Shown here in pieces: positions 10,742 to 22,042 of a stretch of DNA of 64,000 nt. The DNA is taken from contig NAJO01000001.1 in assembly GCA_002077065.1 (NCBI GenBank), positions 620,001 through 684,000 on the forward strand, in the 5' to 3' direction. The notes under the pieces were generated by a model. The model ran no database searches, was not told the origin of the DNA, and saw nothing but the letters and a program-made list of their open reading frames with translations. The translations under genes and the position numbers were made by a program. This DNA comes from Cryoendolithus antarcticus (taxonomy: Eukaryota > Ascomycota > Dothideomycetes > Cladosporiales > Cladosporiaceae). How positions within the stretch are numbered: position 1 is the first letter of the stretch; every line of letters begins with the position of its first letter.

Positions 10742-12778
10742 ATGCCTATCCGCGCCATCAACCCCTTTGCGTCGACCACCACCACCGAAGTCCTGAACGA
10801 GAAGGAGCCCATTCGCATTGAGCAGCGCGAGGTGAAGCCTAGGTTCAGGCCACGATTCTCCATCCCCTTTACCACGTCGCCGAGATCTGCAAGACCCGAG
10901 ACGCCTGTAAATAACAGACTCGAGACGCCGCATCATCCCATATTTCGGCCACCTTCACCGCAGACGCCGACGTTGAGCCTGCCTACCATCAACCTCACGA
11001 CTGCAACTGGCGAGAAGAGCAAGATGGAAGAGTCGCCAAGGCCATTGACACTATTCTCGCCACCATCCCCGACGGAAGTCAAGATGCAAGCAAAACGGCA
11101 TGCAGCTTTCGGACCATTGGGGTCGAAGCAACACCTGTATTCCTCGCGTTTTGTCGGCAGCGAGTTTCCAGATCCGGTCGAGGACGAGCCGCCATACTTT
11201 TACCTGATCACGACCTACATCTCCTACCTGATATTAATAGTGTTCGGGCATGTGCGAGACTTCTTTGGCAAGCGATTCCGGCAGGACAGCTACAAGCAGC
11301 TGCGAGAGATGGACGGGTACGCACCACTGAACAGCGACTTTGACAACTTCTACACCCGAAGGCTGCAACTCAGAATCAACGATGTGTTCCGACGGCCAGT
11401 CACAGGTGTGCCAGGGCGCTTCATTACGCTCTTGGACCGCACGAGCGACGATCACAACCTCTCGTTCAAACTCACTGGCACGACCACTGAGACTCTCAAC
11501 ATGAGCTCGTACAACTACCTCGGCTTTGCGCAGGCTGAGGGCGAGTGTGCTGATGCAGCGGAGATGAACATCAAGAAGTACGGCATTTCATTCTGCTCGC
11601 CGAGGGGAGACTCAGGGACTGCGGACTTGCATGTGGATGTTGAGAGGCAGATCGCGGAGTTTGTGGGCAAGCCAGCGGCGACCATCTACAGCATGGGATT
11701 TGTGACGAATGCTACCATATTTCCGGCACTTGTCGGCAAAGGCTGCTTGATGATCTCCGATCAGTTGAATCATTCATCGATCCGATTTGGCGCGCGTATC
11801 TCTGGAGCTGTCATCGATATGTTCAAGCACAATGACATGAACGACCTGGAGCGCGTACTGCGCGAGCGTATCTCGCAAGGTCAACCACGGACACATCGAC
11901 CATGGCGAAAGATCCTAGTAGCTGTTGAGGGGCTATACAGCATGGAGGGCACTCTGTGTAATCTGCCCGGGCTCGTGGCACTGAAGAAGCGGTACAAGTT
12001 TGCATTGTACGTGGACGAGGCACACAGCGTCGGCGCACTTGGCCCGCGCGGCCGGGGCGTATGCGATTACTTCGGTATCGATCCTGCAGAGATCGACATC
12101 CTGATGGGTACGCTCACAAAGTCATTCGGCGCAAATGGTGGCTACATTGCGAGCAGTAAGGCCATCATCGACAAGATCCGGGTCATCAACGCTGGTACGA
12201 TCTACGGCGAGTCGCCGGCGCCTGCCGTTCTTGCACAGATCCAGTCTTCACTTCGAATCATCTCTGGCGATCTCGCGCCGGGCCAAGGCGAAGAGCGCCT
12301 ACAAAGACTCGCTTTCAACTCCCGCTACCTCCGCCTCGGATTGAAGCGCCTCGGCTTCATCATCTACGGTCACGATGACTCCCCGATCATCCCTCTGGCA
12401 CTCTACCACCCGGCCAAGATCCCCGCCTTCTCCCACGAGATGCTGCGACGGAAGATTGCAGTCGTCGTGGTTGGCTACCCAGCAACGCCTCTCATCTCGT
12501 CTCGAGCACGATTCTGCGTGTCAGCAGCACACACGAAGGATGATCTTGATCGCCTTCTTGCTGCATGCGACCAAGCAGGTGATGTGCTCCAGCTCAAGTT
12601 CAGCTCAGGTATTGCAGGCGGACAGGAGCCACTGCATGATGGGTTGTCGAATGAGAAGGAGATGCAGGTGCGTCATATCATGGAGGCTGGAGGTAAGCCT
12701 GTGGTCACTGCGCCGAGATGGAGATTGCAGGATGTCATTCGTAGGGGCGTGCAGGATGTGAAGAAGCCGCTGGAGTGA
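10742..12778 (+). CDS. lcb2: Serine palmitoyltransferase catalytic subunit Lcb2
   Basis: PLP enzyme of the endoplasmic reticulum that, with Lcb1, condenses serine and palmitoyl-CoA to 3-ketodihydrosphingosine, the first committed step of sphingolipid synthesis. It is 678 residues and intronless. A Pro/Thr-rich N-terminal extension of about 130 residues precedes one membrane helix (YFYLITTYISYLILIVFGHV). The aminotransferase-like fold contains SPRGDSGT, the DEAHSVG block, and the PLP lysine in GTLTKSFGANGGY at Lys460, which identifies the catalytic Lcb2 and not Lcb1. The extension is longer than in yeast. An alkaline ceramidase in the same window acts in the same pathway but is 30 kb away, so linkage is probably incidental. 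Confidence 0.95.
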   Translation: MPIRAINPFASTTTTEVLNEKEPIRIEQREVKPRFRPRFSIPFTTSPRSARPETPVNNRLETPHHPIFRPPSPQTPTLSLPTINLTTATGEKSKMEESPRPLTLFSPPSPTEVKMQAKRHAAFGPLGSKQHLYSSRFVGSEFPDPVEDEPPYFYLITTYISYLILIVFGHVRDFFGKRFRQDSYKQLREMDGYAPLNSDFDNFYTRRLQLRINDVFRRPVTGVPGRFITLLDRTSDDHNLSFKLTGTTTETLNMSSYNYLGFAQAEGECADAAEMNIKKYGISFCSPRGDSGTADLHVDVERQIAEFVGKPAATIYSMGFVTNATIFPALVGKGCLMISDQLNHSSIRFGARISGAVIDMFKHNDMNDLERVLRERISQGQPRTHRPWRKILVAVEGLYSMEGTLCNLPGLVALKKRYKFALYVDEAHSVGALGPRGRGVCDYFGIDPAEIDILMGTLTKSFGANGGYIASSKAIIDKIRVINAGTIYGESPAPAVLAQIQSSLRIISGDLAPGQGEERLQRLAFNSRYLRLGLKRLGFIIYGHDDSPIIPLALYHPAKIPAFSHEMLRRKIAVVVVGYPATPLISSRARFCVSAAHTKDDLDRLLAACDQAGDVLQLKFSSGIAGGQEPLHDGLSNEKEMQVRHIMEAGGKPVVTAPRWRLQDVIRRGVQDVKKPLE

Positions 12779-13264
12779 GCTTTACTAACGGTACGAAGAG
12801 GAGGAGTGATGTTTTAAGCTAGGCTGGCGAGGCGTTCGGGAGGTACCCTTCTTGTCAATGTGGTACTGGCTGCCCTTGATTGTGCGAGGAGTTCGGCGAA
12901 GACACGCAGCATACATTGAGCGTTGTCGTAGAGGTTGATTGCTGTACCTTAGCATATCATAATGTCATATTCTCCCTCGATGGCTCGCTTTCCCTTCATG
13001 ATCACTGCCGTCCCCCCTTGTTCCCGAGTCCTCTCGCGACCATCATCATGCTGTACAGCAGAGCCGCAATGCCTCCGGCTTGATCCGATCGGATCATGGA
13101 GCTCAATGGCTAGCATCGGTCGTGGTGGACATTGACGATTGACCGAGGTGGGGAGATGCTCAACTCTATTCCCAGCTCCAACCGTACATCAACACAATGG
13201 CTAACACGTCTGTACTCTCGAGGCTTGAAGGACTGCAGTACGACCGTGGCTGACCGTCTGCAAC
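12779..13264. other. Intergenic between lcb2 and acetoacetyl-CoA synthetase
   Basis: 486 bases between tandem genes. A 67-codon frame at 12880-13083 has no support. Nothing else recognised. Confidence 0.4.
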
Positions 13265-15388
13265 ATGGCTTCTAACCATGCTCACAAATCGAAGCTCCTT
13301 TGGCAGCATAAGGATTCCAAATCGACCCAGTTATACGCCTTTCTTGAGCACATCAACGCAACTCACCATAAGTCCTTCACCACATATGCGGATCTCTACG
13401 CCTGGAGTATCGACGATGTCTCAACCTTCTGGGCAGCCGTGTACAGCTATGTCGGCATCCGCGCCAGCAAACCGCATAAGAGCGTCGTCTCGGACCCGAA
13501 GACAATGTTCCCGAGATCGCAGTGGTTCGCGGGATGCGAGATGAACTTTGCGGAGAACTTGCTGTTTCCTGTGCTGCGTGGCGAGGATGGGAAAGAGAGC
13601 GGCGTGGACGAGGAGGGGTTGGCGGTGCTGGCTGCTACGGAGACGACCCGCGAAAGAGTCACGTGGACAGAGTTGAGGGAACGGGTAAGATTGTGTCAGG
13701 GTGGTATGAGGGCTGTGGGCGTGCGAGTCGGCGACAGGGTTGCGGGCTATGTGGCGAATCACACGAATGCCCTCGTGGCTATGCTGGCTGCCACGAGTCT
13801 GGGAGCTATCTGGACTGCTGTCAGTCCGGACACCGGCGTTACGGCTGTGTTGGACCGAATGGTGCAGATTGAGCCGGTGTTGTTGGTGGTGGATAATGCG
13901 GTGATGTATAACGGGAAGACGCACCCTGTGTTGCCGAAGGTGACAGAGATTGTGAGGGAGTTGGCGACGTTGAGGGGGACGGTGGTGTTCGAGACTGTTG
14001 CAGGGATGGGAGGATTGGATGAGCTGCAGGATGGGAGTGGGAGTAAGGTGTACTCGTATGATGCCTTCACGAAGCTGAGCAGTGACAGCAAGTTGACCTT
14101 CGAGCAATTGCCGGCGGATCATGCAGTATACATCCTTTACTCGAGTGGCACAACAGGCGCACCCAAATGCATCGTCCATGGCGCGATCGGTACTCTGCTC
14201 CAGCACAAGAAGGAGCACATCCTGCAGTCCGACATCCGGCCCAGCGACAGACTATTCTACTTCACAACCTGTACTTGGATGATGTGGCATTGGTTAGTGT
14301 CCGGTCTCGCCTCAGGCGCCACAATAGTCCTCTACGACGGCTCGCCCTTCCAGTACCTCCAATCCGGCCGATCCGAAAAAGATGACCTGGCTATGCCTCG
14401 TCTGATCGAAGAACTCCAGATAACCCAGTTCGGCACTTCAGCCAAATACCTCTCAGTCCTCGAGCAGAAGACAGTGCAGCCCAAGAAGCACAGTCTCCTT
14501 CTCTCTTCCCTCCGCGCAATTTACAGCACTGGCTCGCCCCTCGCGCCCTCGACGTTCCACTACGTCTACGATGCCTTCGGGCCAGATATAAATCTCGGCT
14601 CCATCACAGGCGGCACAGATATCATTTCCCTCTTCGGCGCACCTTGTCCCTTGCATCCAGTCTACGAAGGCGAAATCCAAGTCCTCGGGCTAGGCATGGC
14701 GGTGCAAGCCTGGGACTACACAGGCAAAGACGTCTCCGCCTCCGGTGAACCAGGTGATCTCGTGTGCGTACGTCCTTTTCCCTGTCAACCAGTGCAATTT
14801 TGGGGCAAGACTGGGGACGCGAAGTACAAGAGTAGCTACTTCGAGGAGTTTCCTGGCGTCTGGCACCACGGCGATTTCGTGCGATTCAACCCCGAGACTG
14901 GTGGGTTGTTCATGCTCGGTCGCTCGGATGGGATTTTGAAGCCTAGCGGCGTGAGGTTCGGGAGCGCGGAGATCTATAACGTGCTATTGAAGCACTTTCC
15001 GGATAAGATTGAGGATGCGCTGTGTATTGGACGGAGGAGAGAGACGGACGACGATGAGACTGTTGTGCTGTTTTTGAGGATGAAGGAGGGGGAGGCGTTT
15101 GATGGGGCGTTGGTGGAGAGGATCAAGGCGACAGTGCGGAAGGATCTAAGTGCGAGGCATGTGCCGGGGATTGTGGATGAGTGTCCTGAGATCCCGGCTA
15201 CGGTCAATGGGAAGAAGTGAGTGAATTTGCTTGTGATCGTGGAAGTGTTGATGGGTTTGCTGACATTGTACAGGGTCGAGGGTGCTGTCAAACAGATACT
15301 GTGCGGCATGAATGTCAAGACATCTGCGAGCGTTGCGAATGCAGAATGCCTGGAGTGGTACCGGGAATGGGCAGCGTCGCATCCGTGA
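13265..15388 (+). CDS. Acetoacetyl-CoA synthetase
   Basis: ANL-superfamily adenylating enzyme that activates acetoacetate to acetoacetyl-CoA with ATP, used in ketone-body and leucine breakdown. The N-terminal block (FAGCEMNFAENLL), AMP-binding P-loop YSSGTTGAPKCIVHG and the diagnostic FTTCTWMMWHWLVSGLASG segment separate it from acetyl-CoA synthetase. The C-terminal subdomain has GRSDGILKPSGVRFGSAEIY. Exon 1 is 13265-15216. The intron (15217-15273) is GTGAGT..TACAG, phase 2. A short exon 2 restores NGKKVEGAVKQILCG and ends ..WAASHP. Splicing is required to keep the catalytic lysine loop (VNGKKVE). The model has 688 residues, close to the family norm. Confidence 0.93.
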
Positions 15389-15777
15389 GTGACTGCTAGA
15401 CGCGAAGCTATCCGACAGGCAGCGCACAGGTGAGCACTCGCCCTCTTCGGGTTGTAGTGCTGCTGATTTGGAGCTGTCAGCGATCGCAGCTCAGCAAAGT
15501 GGACGCGGCCGTCGCGGTGTGCCCGAGCACAGTACATTGGTGACAGCAAATGCACACGATGCCATCGACTCGTTCAGCTGTGTTCATACGGCGCAGAAAA
15601 ATTATCGAACGGTGGACAAACCGCGCTGGACTCGACAGGCCACGCTGGTGCAGCTAGTGTCAATGAATTGGTCGTTTAGTGCTATGAGGACGGTAGGCAA
15701 GAACATGGCCCTTCCAAGCCAGTGGAGGGCTACCAAAAGCCTTGTTAGCCGCAGAAGTGACTATATCATTCTCCCAC
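15389..15777. other. Convergent 3' intergenic between AACS and tpi
   Basis: 389 bases between two stop codons of converging genes. No promoter expected and no ORF with family features. Confidence 0.4.
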
Positions 15778-16573
15778 CTATGCTTTAGCATTGATGATGT
15801 CCACAAACGCCGGCTTCAAGCTCGCGCCACCAACAAGGAAGCCATCGATATCCCCCGCCTTAGCCAACTCCTTACAGTTCTTCTCGCTCACACTGCCACC
15901 GTAGATGATCCTCGTCTTCTCCGCCGCCTCGCTCCCAAGCTCCTTCCCAATCCACTCCCGAATCCCCTTGTGCACCTCCTGCGCCTGCTCAGTACTAGCC
16001 ACCTTGCCCGTGCCGATGGCCCAGACGGGCTCGTAGGCGACAACGATCTTGCTCCAGTCTTTCACCGTGGAGGAGACGGCAGCGAGCTGTCGGATAACAA
16101 CCTCCATCGTCTTGTTCCCCTCCCGTTGCTCCAACGTCTCACCGCAGCACAAGATCGCCCCAATACCGCCATCGAGCGCAGACTTTGTCTTCTTGGCCAC
16201 AAACTCGTCACTTTCCAGCAACAGCGTGCGTCGCTCCGAGTGTCCGACAAGCGCCCACGTGATACCGCTGTCTTTGAGCTGCGCGGCGGAGATTTCACCC
16301 GTGAACGCGCCGTTCGGCTGATCGAAGAGGTTCTGCGCGGCGACTTCGATGCCTTTGCGCAGGTGCTCGCGCGTGAGTAGTAGGTAGAGGGCTGGTGGCG
16401 CGATGACTACTTCGGTATCGGGGGAGACTTTGGCGTCGTTTAGGTGCTGGACGATCGATTTGATGGAGTCGATCGTGCCGTTCCTGCGGGTTGAGATGAG
16501 TTACTGCGGATCAAGGTGGTGGTTTGGTCTCGTACATCTTGAAGTTACCGCCGACGAAGAATTGGCGAGGCAT
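15778..16573 (-). CDS. tpi1: Triosephosphate isomerase
   Basis: Glycolytic enzyme interconverting dihydroxyacetone phosphate and glyceraldehyde 3-phosphate. Exon 1 (16536-16573) encodes MPRQFFVGGNFK plus two bases. A 52-nt intron (16484-16535, GTACGA..CCGCAG) splits the Met codon, and exon 2 (15778-16483) resumes NGTIDSIKS. Catalytic residues are present: Lys in NFKMNG, His in VGHSERR, Glu in AYEPVWAIGTG, and the phosphate loop YGGSVS. The model is 247 residues, the standard TIM-barrel size. The very early intron is easily missed by ORF-based annotation, which would start at an internal Met. Closest C1-relevant neighbour is the DHAS-like gene 11 kb away. Confidence 0.96.
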
Positions 16574-17172
16574 ACTTGCGATTGTGGGGGTGGGAGATGA
16601 TTCGAATTGGGTCTTCTGAAGAGGGTGAAAGATTTACAAAGTACAGAGAGTGAGGCGTGTATACTTTTGTTGTAAAGTTGAAGCTCGCCCAGAGCGCGAG
16701 GGGCATTTATGGTGGGGTGAGAAATGACCGGGTCTCTCCGATGTAAGACCGCGGTCAAATTCCAGCTAAGTCAATACCGTGACATTACATCTTGCGATCC
16801 GATTGATGTCAATGCCATTACCTACTCGAATGCTTGCCATACGCTTACATACTCACGCCTGAATGCGACCTGACCAAAACGACGTAGTAACACAATCGCG
16901 ATAAAGAAGTAGCAAGGGAACGGAGCCTCCTCTCGTGTGCCCCCAAATGCCTTTCGCCCACGCTCTCGACGGGAGCGTCTTCGTGTTGCGAGCCGGTGCT
17001 TACCCTTGAGGAGGTAGTCCGACTCACCGTTGATGTATCCATAACTTTGACGCGACTCGTCGTTCCGTTGGATCGAGGTCGTGTATCGATCGTCGTTCAG
17101 TCGATCGTTCAGCGTCGTCGCTTCGATGCAAGGTGCTGTACATGCCAGTGAGTGTAGCAATAGCTCCTCTCA
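16574..17172. other. Intergenic with tpi promoter and U1-70K 3' flank
   Basis: About 600 bases. The half next to tpi is pyrimidine-rich on the tpi strand. No additional gene recognised; short frames on both strands are unsupported. Confidence 0.4.
16705..16710 (-). promoter_or_regulatory. TATA-like box of tpi
   Basis: On the minus strand the sequence CCATAAATGCCCC lies about 130 bases before the tpi ATG and is followed by C/T-rich tracts, the usual arrangement of strongly expressed fungal glycolytic promoters. Assigned from position and sequence only. Confidence 0.35.
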
Positions 17173-18344
17173 TCAGTACCGTCTTCGTGACCTCGAATCA
17201 TCATACCCACCACCGTCGTACGGACGCTTCTGACCAGCGTGATTACCGTTCGCGCCATTCGATTGCTCTCGATCGCGGTACCCGCCTCCTCCACCTCGAG
17301 GTGGCAAGGGCTCGAAGTTAGCATTGCGAGTGCCTCGGTCTTCGCTTTGTCGTCCTCCATACCCACCTCCGTAGCCGCCGCGTGGTCCCGCAGGAGCGCC
17401 GTCAATAGCGCCGCCAAACCCGATACCTCCTCTGCCACCTCCGTAGCCTCCACGGAAACCTCCGCCGCCGCGATCGCCATAACCGTTGCGATCTCCAAAT
17501 CCGCCTCCACCGCGATCGAACCCGCCTCGCCCTCCTCGGAAGCCGCCGCGGTCTCCGAAGCCGCCTCGGTCGCCGAATCCACCGCGGAAGCCTCCTCGAA
17601 AGCCAGCTCCAGGTCCCATGGGAGGTCCGCCAAACGAAGGCTTCGCAGGTGCTGCTTGAGTGTAGCCTCGTCCGCCAAGACCACCGCCAAAACGACGCGG
17701 CCGCCAGCCATTGACTGTTCGTCCTCGCTCAACGTCCACTAGCACGCGTCTACCTTTGATACGAAGCTGTTCTGTCTCCTTGTAGGCGGCTGAACGATGG
17801 AAGTCTGATGTTAGCAAAATTCAGTCTCACACCAAAGTCAGTAAGCTTTACCTTTCATGTCTTTCTCGCGCTCGAATACGATGAACGCATACCCTCTCGG
17901 CTTTCCCTTATGACTCTTCTTCTTGTCGCTCTCGCCCGTGCCAACTACTATGCGCACGCGTTCAATAGGACCGAAACGCGCAAATTCACGTTCAATGTCC
18001 TTCACTTCGGTGTCGTAGGCCAGTCTTGACACGAAGAGCGTTCGATATGGATCACCGCGGATGTTCTTGTCCTCCTTTGGGTTGTAAAGCTTGGTGAAGC
18101 CCTCGCTCAAGTACCATTTCTGGTACTCCTCCTTCTCGATTGCCTTGCGATCCTTTGCCTCGAGCCATGATTCGGTCGGTGTGTACTCGCCAAACTCCTC
18201 TGTGAGCTGTGACGCGTACTGTGCGACTCCATCGACGTGCGCGGTTTTGCGCTCCTCAGGCGCGTGGTCGTGTGCTGGCAGGTAGCGAAGTGCTGGACGC
18301 GGCGCGAAGAGAGCGAGGAGATTCGGGGGAAGCTGGGCGGTCAT
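17173..18344 (-). CDS. U1 snRNP 70 kDa protein (U1-70K)
   Basis: Core U1 snRNP protein that binds stem-loop 1 of U1 snRNA and helps define 5' splice sites in the nucleus. Exon 1 is 17852-18344 and exon 2 is 17173-17789. The intron (17790-17851, GTAAAG..GCTAAC..TTCAG, phase 1) joins DMK and AAYKE. The N-terminus ([17 protein letters not shown]) and helix before the RRM are typical. The RRM spans about residues 105-190 with RNP2 TLFVSRLAY and RNP1 RGYAFIVF, then the family block [26 protein letters not shown]. The tail is a Gly/Arg-rich RGG region ending in an RS-like SRSRRRY. Total 369 residues. It is head-to-head with the mL43 gene. Confidence 0.95.
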
Positions 18345-18730
18345 CTTGCCGCCTGTGAGTTGCAGAGAGAGCGCGTCGCGTTGGCGACACCTGCCTGGAC
18401 TGTGCTAGCTACGGCAGGTGCAGCTCTTCTCCTGACTGCTTAATCTCGAACTTGCGCCGTCGCAATCCCGGCGCGTCCAGATGGCTATCGAATCCGATGT
18501 ATGGATGCGATAGCTGCAAGCGAGTGTGTTGGATTGTGCTAGAGTCGATCGTACCATGCAGCAGTGGTAGTTGCGAGTCGCGAAGAAACGTCGTCGTGAG
18601 GTGAAGGAAGGGGTGCGGGTCGCGTTGCGGCTGGTCACGGTAATGCCAAGGCTCGCGAACACTCAGTTGATGTGATGGCAGCAGCAGGCATTATTGGAAG
18701 CATCATCAACATCAGCAATGACCCGATAGC
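18345..18730. promoter_or_regulatory. Shared promoter region, U1-70K / mL43
   Basis: 386 bases separate the two divergent ATGs, so regulatory sequence for both genes must lie here or inside the transcripts. No clear TATA box was picked out. Confidence 0.4.
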
Positions 18731-19249
18731 ATGCCGCTCCAAGCGCTGCGTACAGTGACAAAGTCGCAGGTTTGTGAAGTAGTGAGCTTCAGTAACGACG
18801 GAGGCTGATGCATTCATAGAATGGCGTCGGAGCCTTCATCCTTCAATGCAAGCGCATGGAGTTCCACTACTGCGACTGGGCCGGCAGCAGTCGAGGCATG
18901 AAGTGAGCGAGCATGACTTGCGCTTAACCTATGGGAGCAATCTAACAACATCTGCAGCGCCTTTCTCAAATCGCACCTCCAAGCGTTTGCGAAAGCAAAT
19001 CCACAAGTCGAGATCACCGTCTCGCCACGACCTGGACGGCATCCGGTAGTGCGAGGTCTATACATGAATGGACGGGAGAAAGCGGTCTGCGTCAGGAACA
19101 TGGAGCCAAGTGAGATCGTGCAGAAGGCGACGCTGCTGAGAAACGCGAATGGCGAGAGGCTGAGGAGGGTGACGAAGCCGGTGAAGAGTGTGAACGAGAG
19201 TGTACGAGGCGTGTGGGATCCGTTCCATGGGAGTCAGCATCGAGTGTAA
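18731..19249 (+). CDS. Mitochondrial large-subunit ribosomal protein mL43 (yeast MRPL51)
   Basis: Component of the mitochondrial 54S ribosomal subunit, thioredoxin-like L51/S25/CI-B8 domain. Three exons: 18731-18769 (MPLQALRTVTKSQ), 18820-18902 (NGVGAFILQCKRMEFHYCDWAGSSRGM) and 18958-19249. Intron 1 (18770-18819) is GTTTGT..CATAG, phase 0. Intron 2 (18903-18957) is GTGAGC..CTAACA..TGCAG, phase 2, restoring RGMNAFLKSHL. The 137-residue product matches the size of fungal mL43 and ends ..VWDPFHGSQHRV. None of the long open frames covers it fully, so it is easily missed. Confidence 0.9.
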
Positions 19250-20052
19250 ACTACTGTACAACTTTACGAACTACTCGGGAGGTCCATGACCTGGCTGCCA
19301 CCCTGTTCTCCAGGCGAATGAGAATCACGAACACAAGTAGCTTGTGATGGCCTGCGAGCGCTAACGCGTTGGAAGTCATCGCTTCAAATTCTCTGATCAT
19401 TTAAAGCAGGTACGAAGAACTGGCGCGAAGAACTGGCATTAGAGGGTAAGACGCATCTAGACGGCTCGCACGGCTCGAAGCAGCAATGCATCAAGCCAAC
19501 CATCGACTGTGTGCTATCTCCCTAGCGCGTGGACAGTTGATTTCGTCACCGTCAAACGACGGCACAATTCACTTTGGCAGCGCTGGCTATGCCTGACTCA
19601 CTGGACGGTCGAGCTATCGTGAAGCACCACAGATCTTGGCAAATGCGCATAGAGTCTACCATTGCTTGCACGAAACACGGAAACTCGGCACCCTGCCAAT
19701 GCAGACGACTCGAGACGAAGACCCTCCAACTGCATGCTGACTCAGTGTCGAAGCAAGACGCCTCCAAGGACGCATAACGTTCTCCGCAAAAGCAATCCAT
19801 ATCTGGGGTGACGACTTGCGCGATTGATGTACTCTTGGCAAGTACCATGCTCGGACTTCATTACAGGACAGTGCCCGCAATATTTTGTCTCCGCTTCTCC
19901 AAGGCCTGGGACCTGGATAGTGCTTTGGTCAGCTTGCTCGCGGCGGTGAAGCGCTAGGCTCCAATATCCATGAGAGCCCAAAGCTTAGACTGAAGACGTT
20001 TGACAGTTTGGCCATCTCTCTTCATCCAGTTTGAGCGAAGGTTCACTGCTGC
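19250..20052. other. Intergenic, 5' side of TRI12-type transporter
   Basis: About 800 bases. Short frames on both strands lack any recognisable domain. This marks the change from the conserved block to an accessory stretch. Confidence 0.4.
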
Positions 20053-22042
20053 ATGTCTGCCTATGGTAGCACTGGAACGTGGGAATTTCAAAGGACCGGA
20101 CTTACAAGGACCACTCAGCTGAACGACAGCGATAGCGAAGCCATGGCCGCCTCTGAGAAGGATGCCGAATTTCATATCGAGAATACCAACATTCACGGCA
20201 ATGCGGACGATGCACCCCCTTACTCGGAAGACGACCACATGACACTGCAAGCCTACCTTGCGCTAGCTGTATGATACGAGCTACCTCGAGAAGCAAATCA
20301 AATACTAAAAATTCACCAGGCTATCTCCTCGCAGTATGTCGCGTATATCCTCACCCTCCTCATGCCTTCGACAATCGTATCCTACATCAACGCTGATCTC
20401 GGCCCCGATCCGAATTATCATGGATCAATGTCAGCTGGAATGTGGCAGCCAGCGTCATGGTCACAGTCGGCGGCCGGCTCTCAGACATTTTCGGAAGGCG
20501 TTACTTCATGGTTGCCGGTGCATGCATCGCGCTCATTGGAGCTGTGGTCGGCGCAACCGGTCAAAGCATCAACCAGATGATCGCCAGTGGCGTCTTGTTC
20601 GGCATCGGCGGTGGTCTGCAGGAGATGTGCTTCGCGGCTGTGCAGGAGGTTGTGCCAATGAGGTATCGGGTCTTCGCGATCGGCTGCTTTGAGCTGACTG
20701 CATTGATCGCCTTCGTCAGTCCGGTCATCGCGTATGCTATGCTTTCGCAGACTATCATTGGCTGGCGTGCGGTCTACTGGTTCTTGTTCTCGTTCGAGGC
20801 ATGTGGTCTGACATTACTGGTGTTCTGCTATAAGCCGCCGACGTTTCATACGAAGCACCGGACTGATGGCAAGACGCGGATAGAGTTGCTAAGACAGATG
20901 GACTTTGTTCGTGTGCTGCTGTTCGCAAGTGGGTGCATTTCGTTTCTCCTGGGCATTAATTGGGGCGGACGCAAGTATGCCTGGTCAAGCGCGCCTGTCA
21001 TATCGACTATTGTCATCGGCGCTGTGCTACTCGTCTCGCTTGGACTCTGGGAGGCGTTCGCCAATCTAAAGTATCCGATGCTTCCGCCCAAGGTAAGCTT
21101 CCGCTGGAGCATTCCGCTGTTGAGTGTGCACTAACGTTTCATTTGCTCTTCCGCAACGTCCGCGGTTTCACAATGATGCTGGTCGTCTGCTTCGTTGGCG
21201 GTATGCTGTACTACAGCATACACATCCTTTGGCCACGGCAGAGCGGACTACTATTCGTTCCGGCCGGCAAGCCCATCATCGCTGGAGTGTACGCTAACAT
21301 GGTCTCGTACGGTACCATCCTGGCTGGGCTGGTCGTGGTCTTCTTTTGCCAGCGTGTTGGACACGAGAGGTGGCAGCAAGTTGGCTTTATGGTGAGTCTC
21401 TCCTGCAGCTAGCTCGAGAGGACAGCTACTGATATCTAGCAGGTCGTGCAGACAGCGCTTATTGGATCACTCGCAAGTGTCGGACTCGACGACAGGATAC
21501 AAGCGGTCGTCACAATTATCGTTCTCGCGACCACCATCACACCTCCGCAGCTACTCGCGTTTGTCATGATCTCAATGAACATCGATGATCAAGTGGACAT
21601 CGGCGTCGCCAATGGTTTAGCCAGCACCTTCCTTCTGATGGGTGGCGCAGTAGCAACAGCAATCTATAGCGCTATCCTCAGCAACCGCTTCGCCTCCGAG
21701 CTACCCAAGATGATGGCCTTCGTGATTGCAGCCAACAACATATCAGCATCGAGTGCGGCAGGCCTACTGAAATCTGCGGCTGTCAACACCGCCGCGGCGT
21801 ACAAGTCCGCTTTAAGTTTGCCTGGCGTCACGGCCACAGTCATCGGCAGCACACAGCGGGCTGTCAAGTTGGCGTGTGTGGACGCGTTCAAGATGGTGTA
21901 CCTTATTGCTTTGGCTTTCGGAGGTGTGGCGATCATCTGCGCGGCGTTCACGAAGAGTATACCCAAGGAGCGGAAGACTTTGCGGCGAGCCGTCAAAATG
22001 GAGAACGAGACAAAAGTGCAGGACTTGGAAACGAAGGCTTGA
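20053..22042 (+). pseudogene. TRI12-type MFS efflux transporter, disrupted
   Basis: Fungal TRI12/siderophore-iron-type major facilitator. Exons: 20053-20268, 20320-21092, 21146-21391, 21443-22042. Signatures are SWNVAASVMVTVGGRLSDIFGRR, an EMCFAAVQEVVP helix and a C-terminal cytosolic tail. Intron 1 (20269-20319) and intron 4 (21392-21442) are canonical. Two lesions are visible. First, at 20421/20422 one base is missing: the frame reads ..NYH, then must shift to read INVSWNVAAS; exon 2 is 773 nt where 774 is needed. Second, the third intron (21093-21145) has a good donor (GTAAGC) and branch (CACTAAC) but ends TTTCATTTG with no AG before the conserved LFRNVRGF. No downstream AG rescues the frame. 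Repaired length would be about 611 residues. It is either a pseudogene or carries two sequence errors. Confidence 0.75.
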
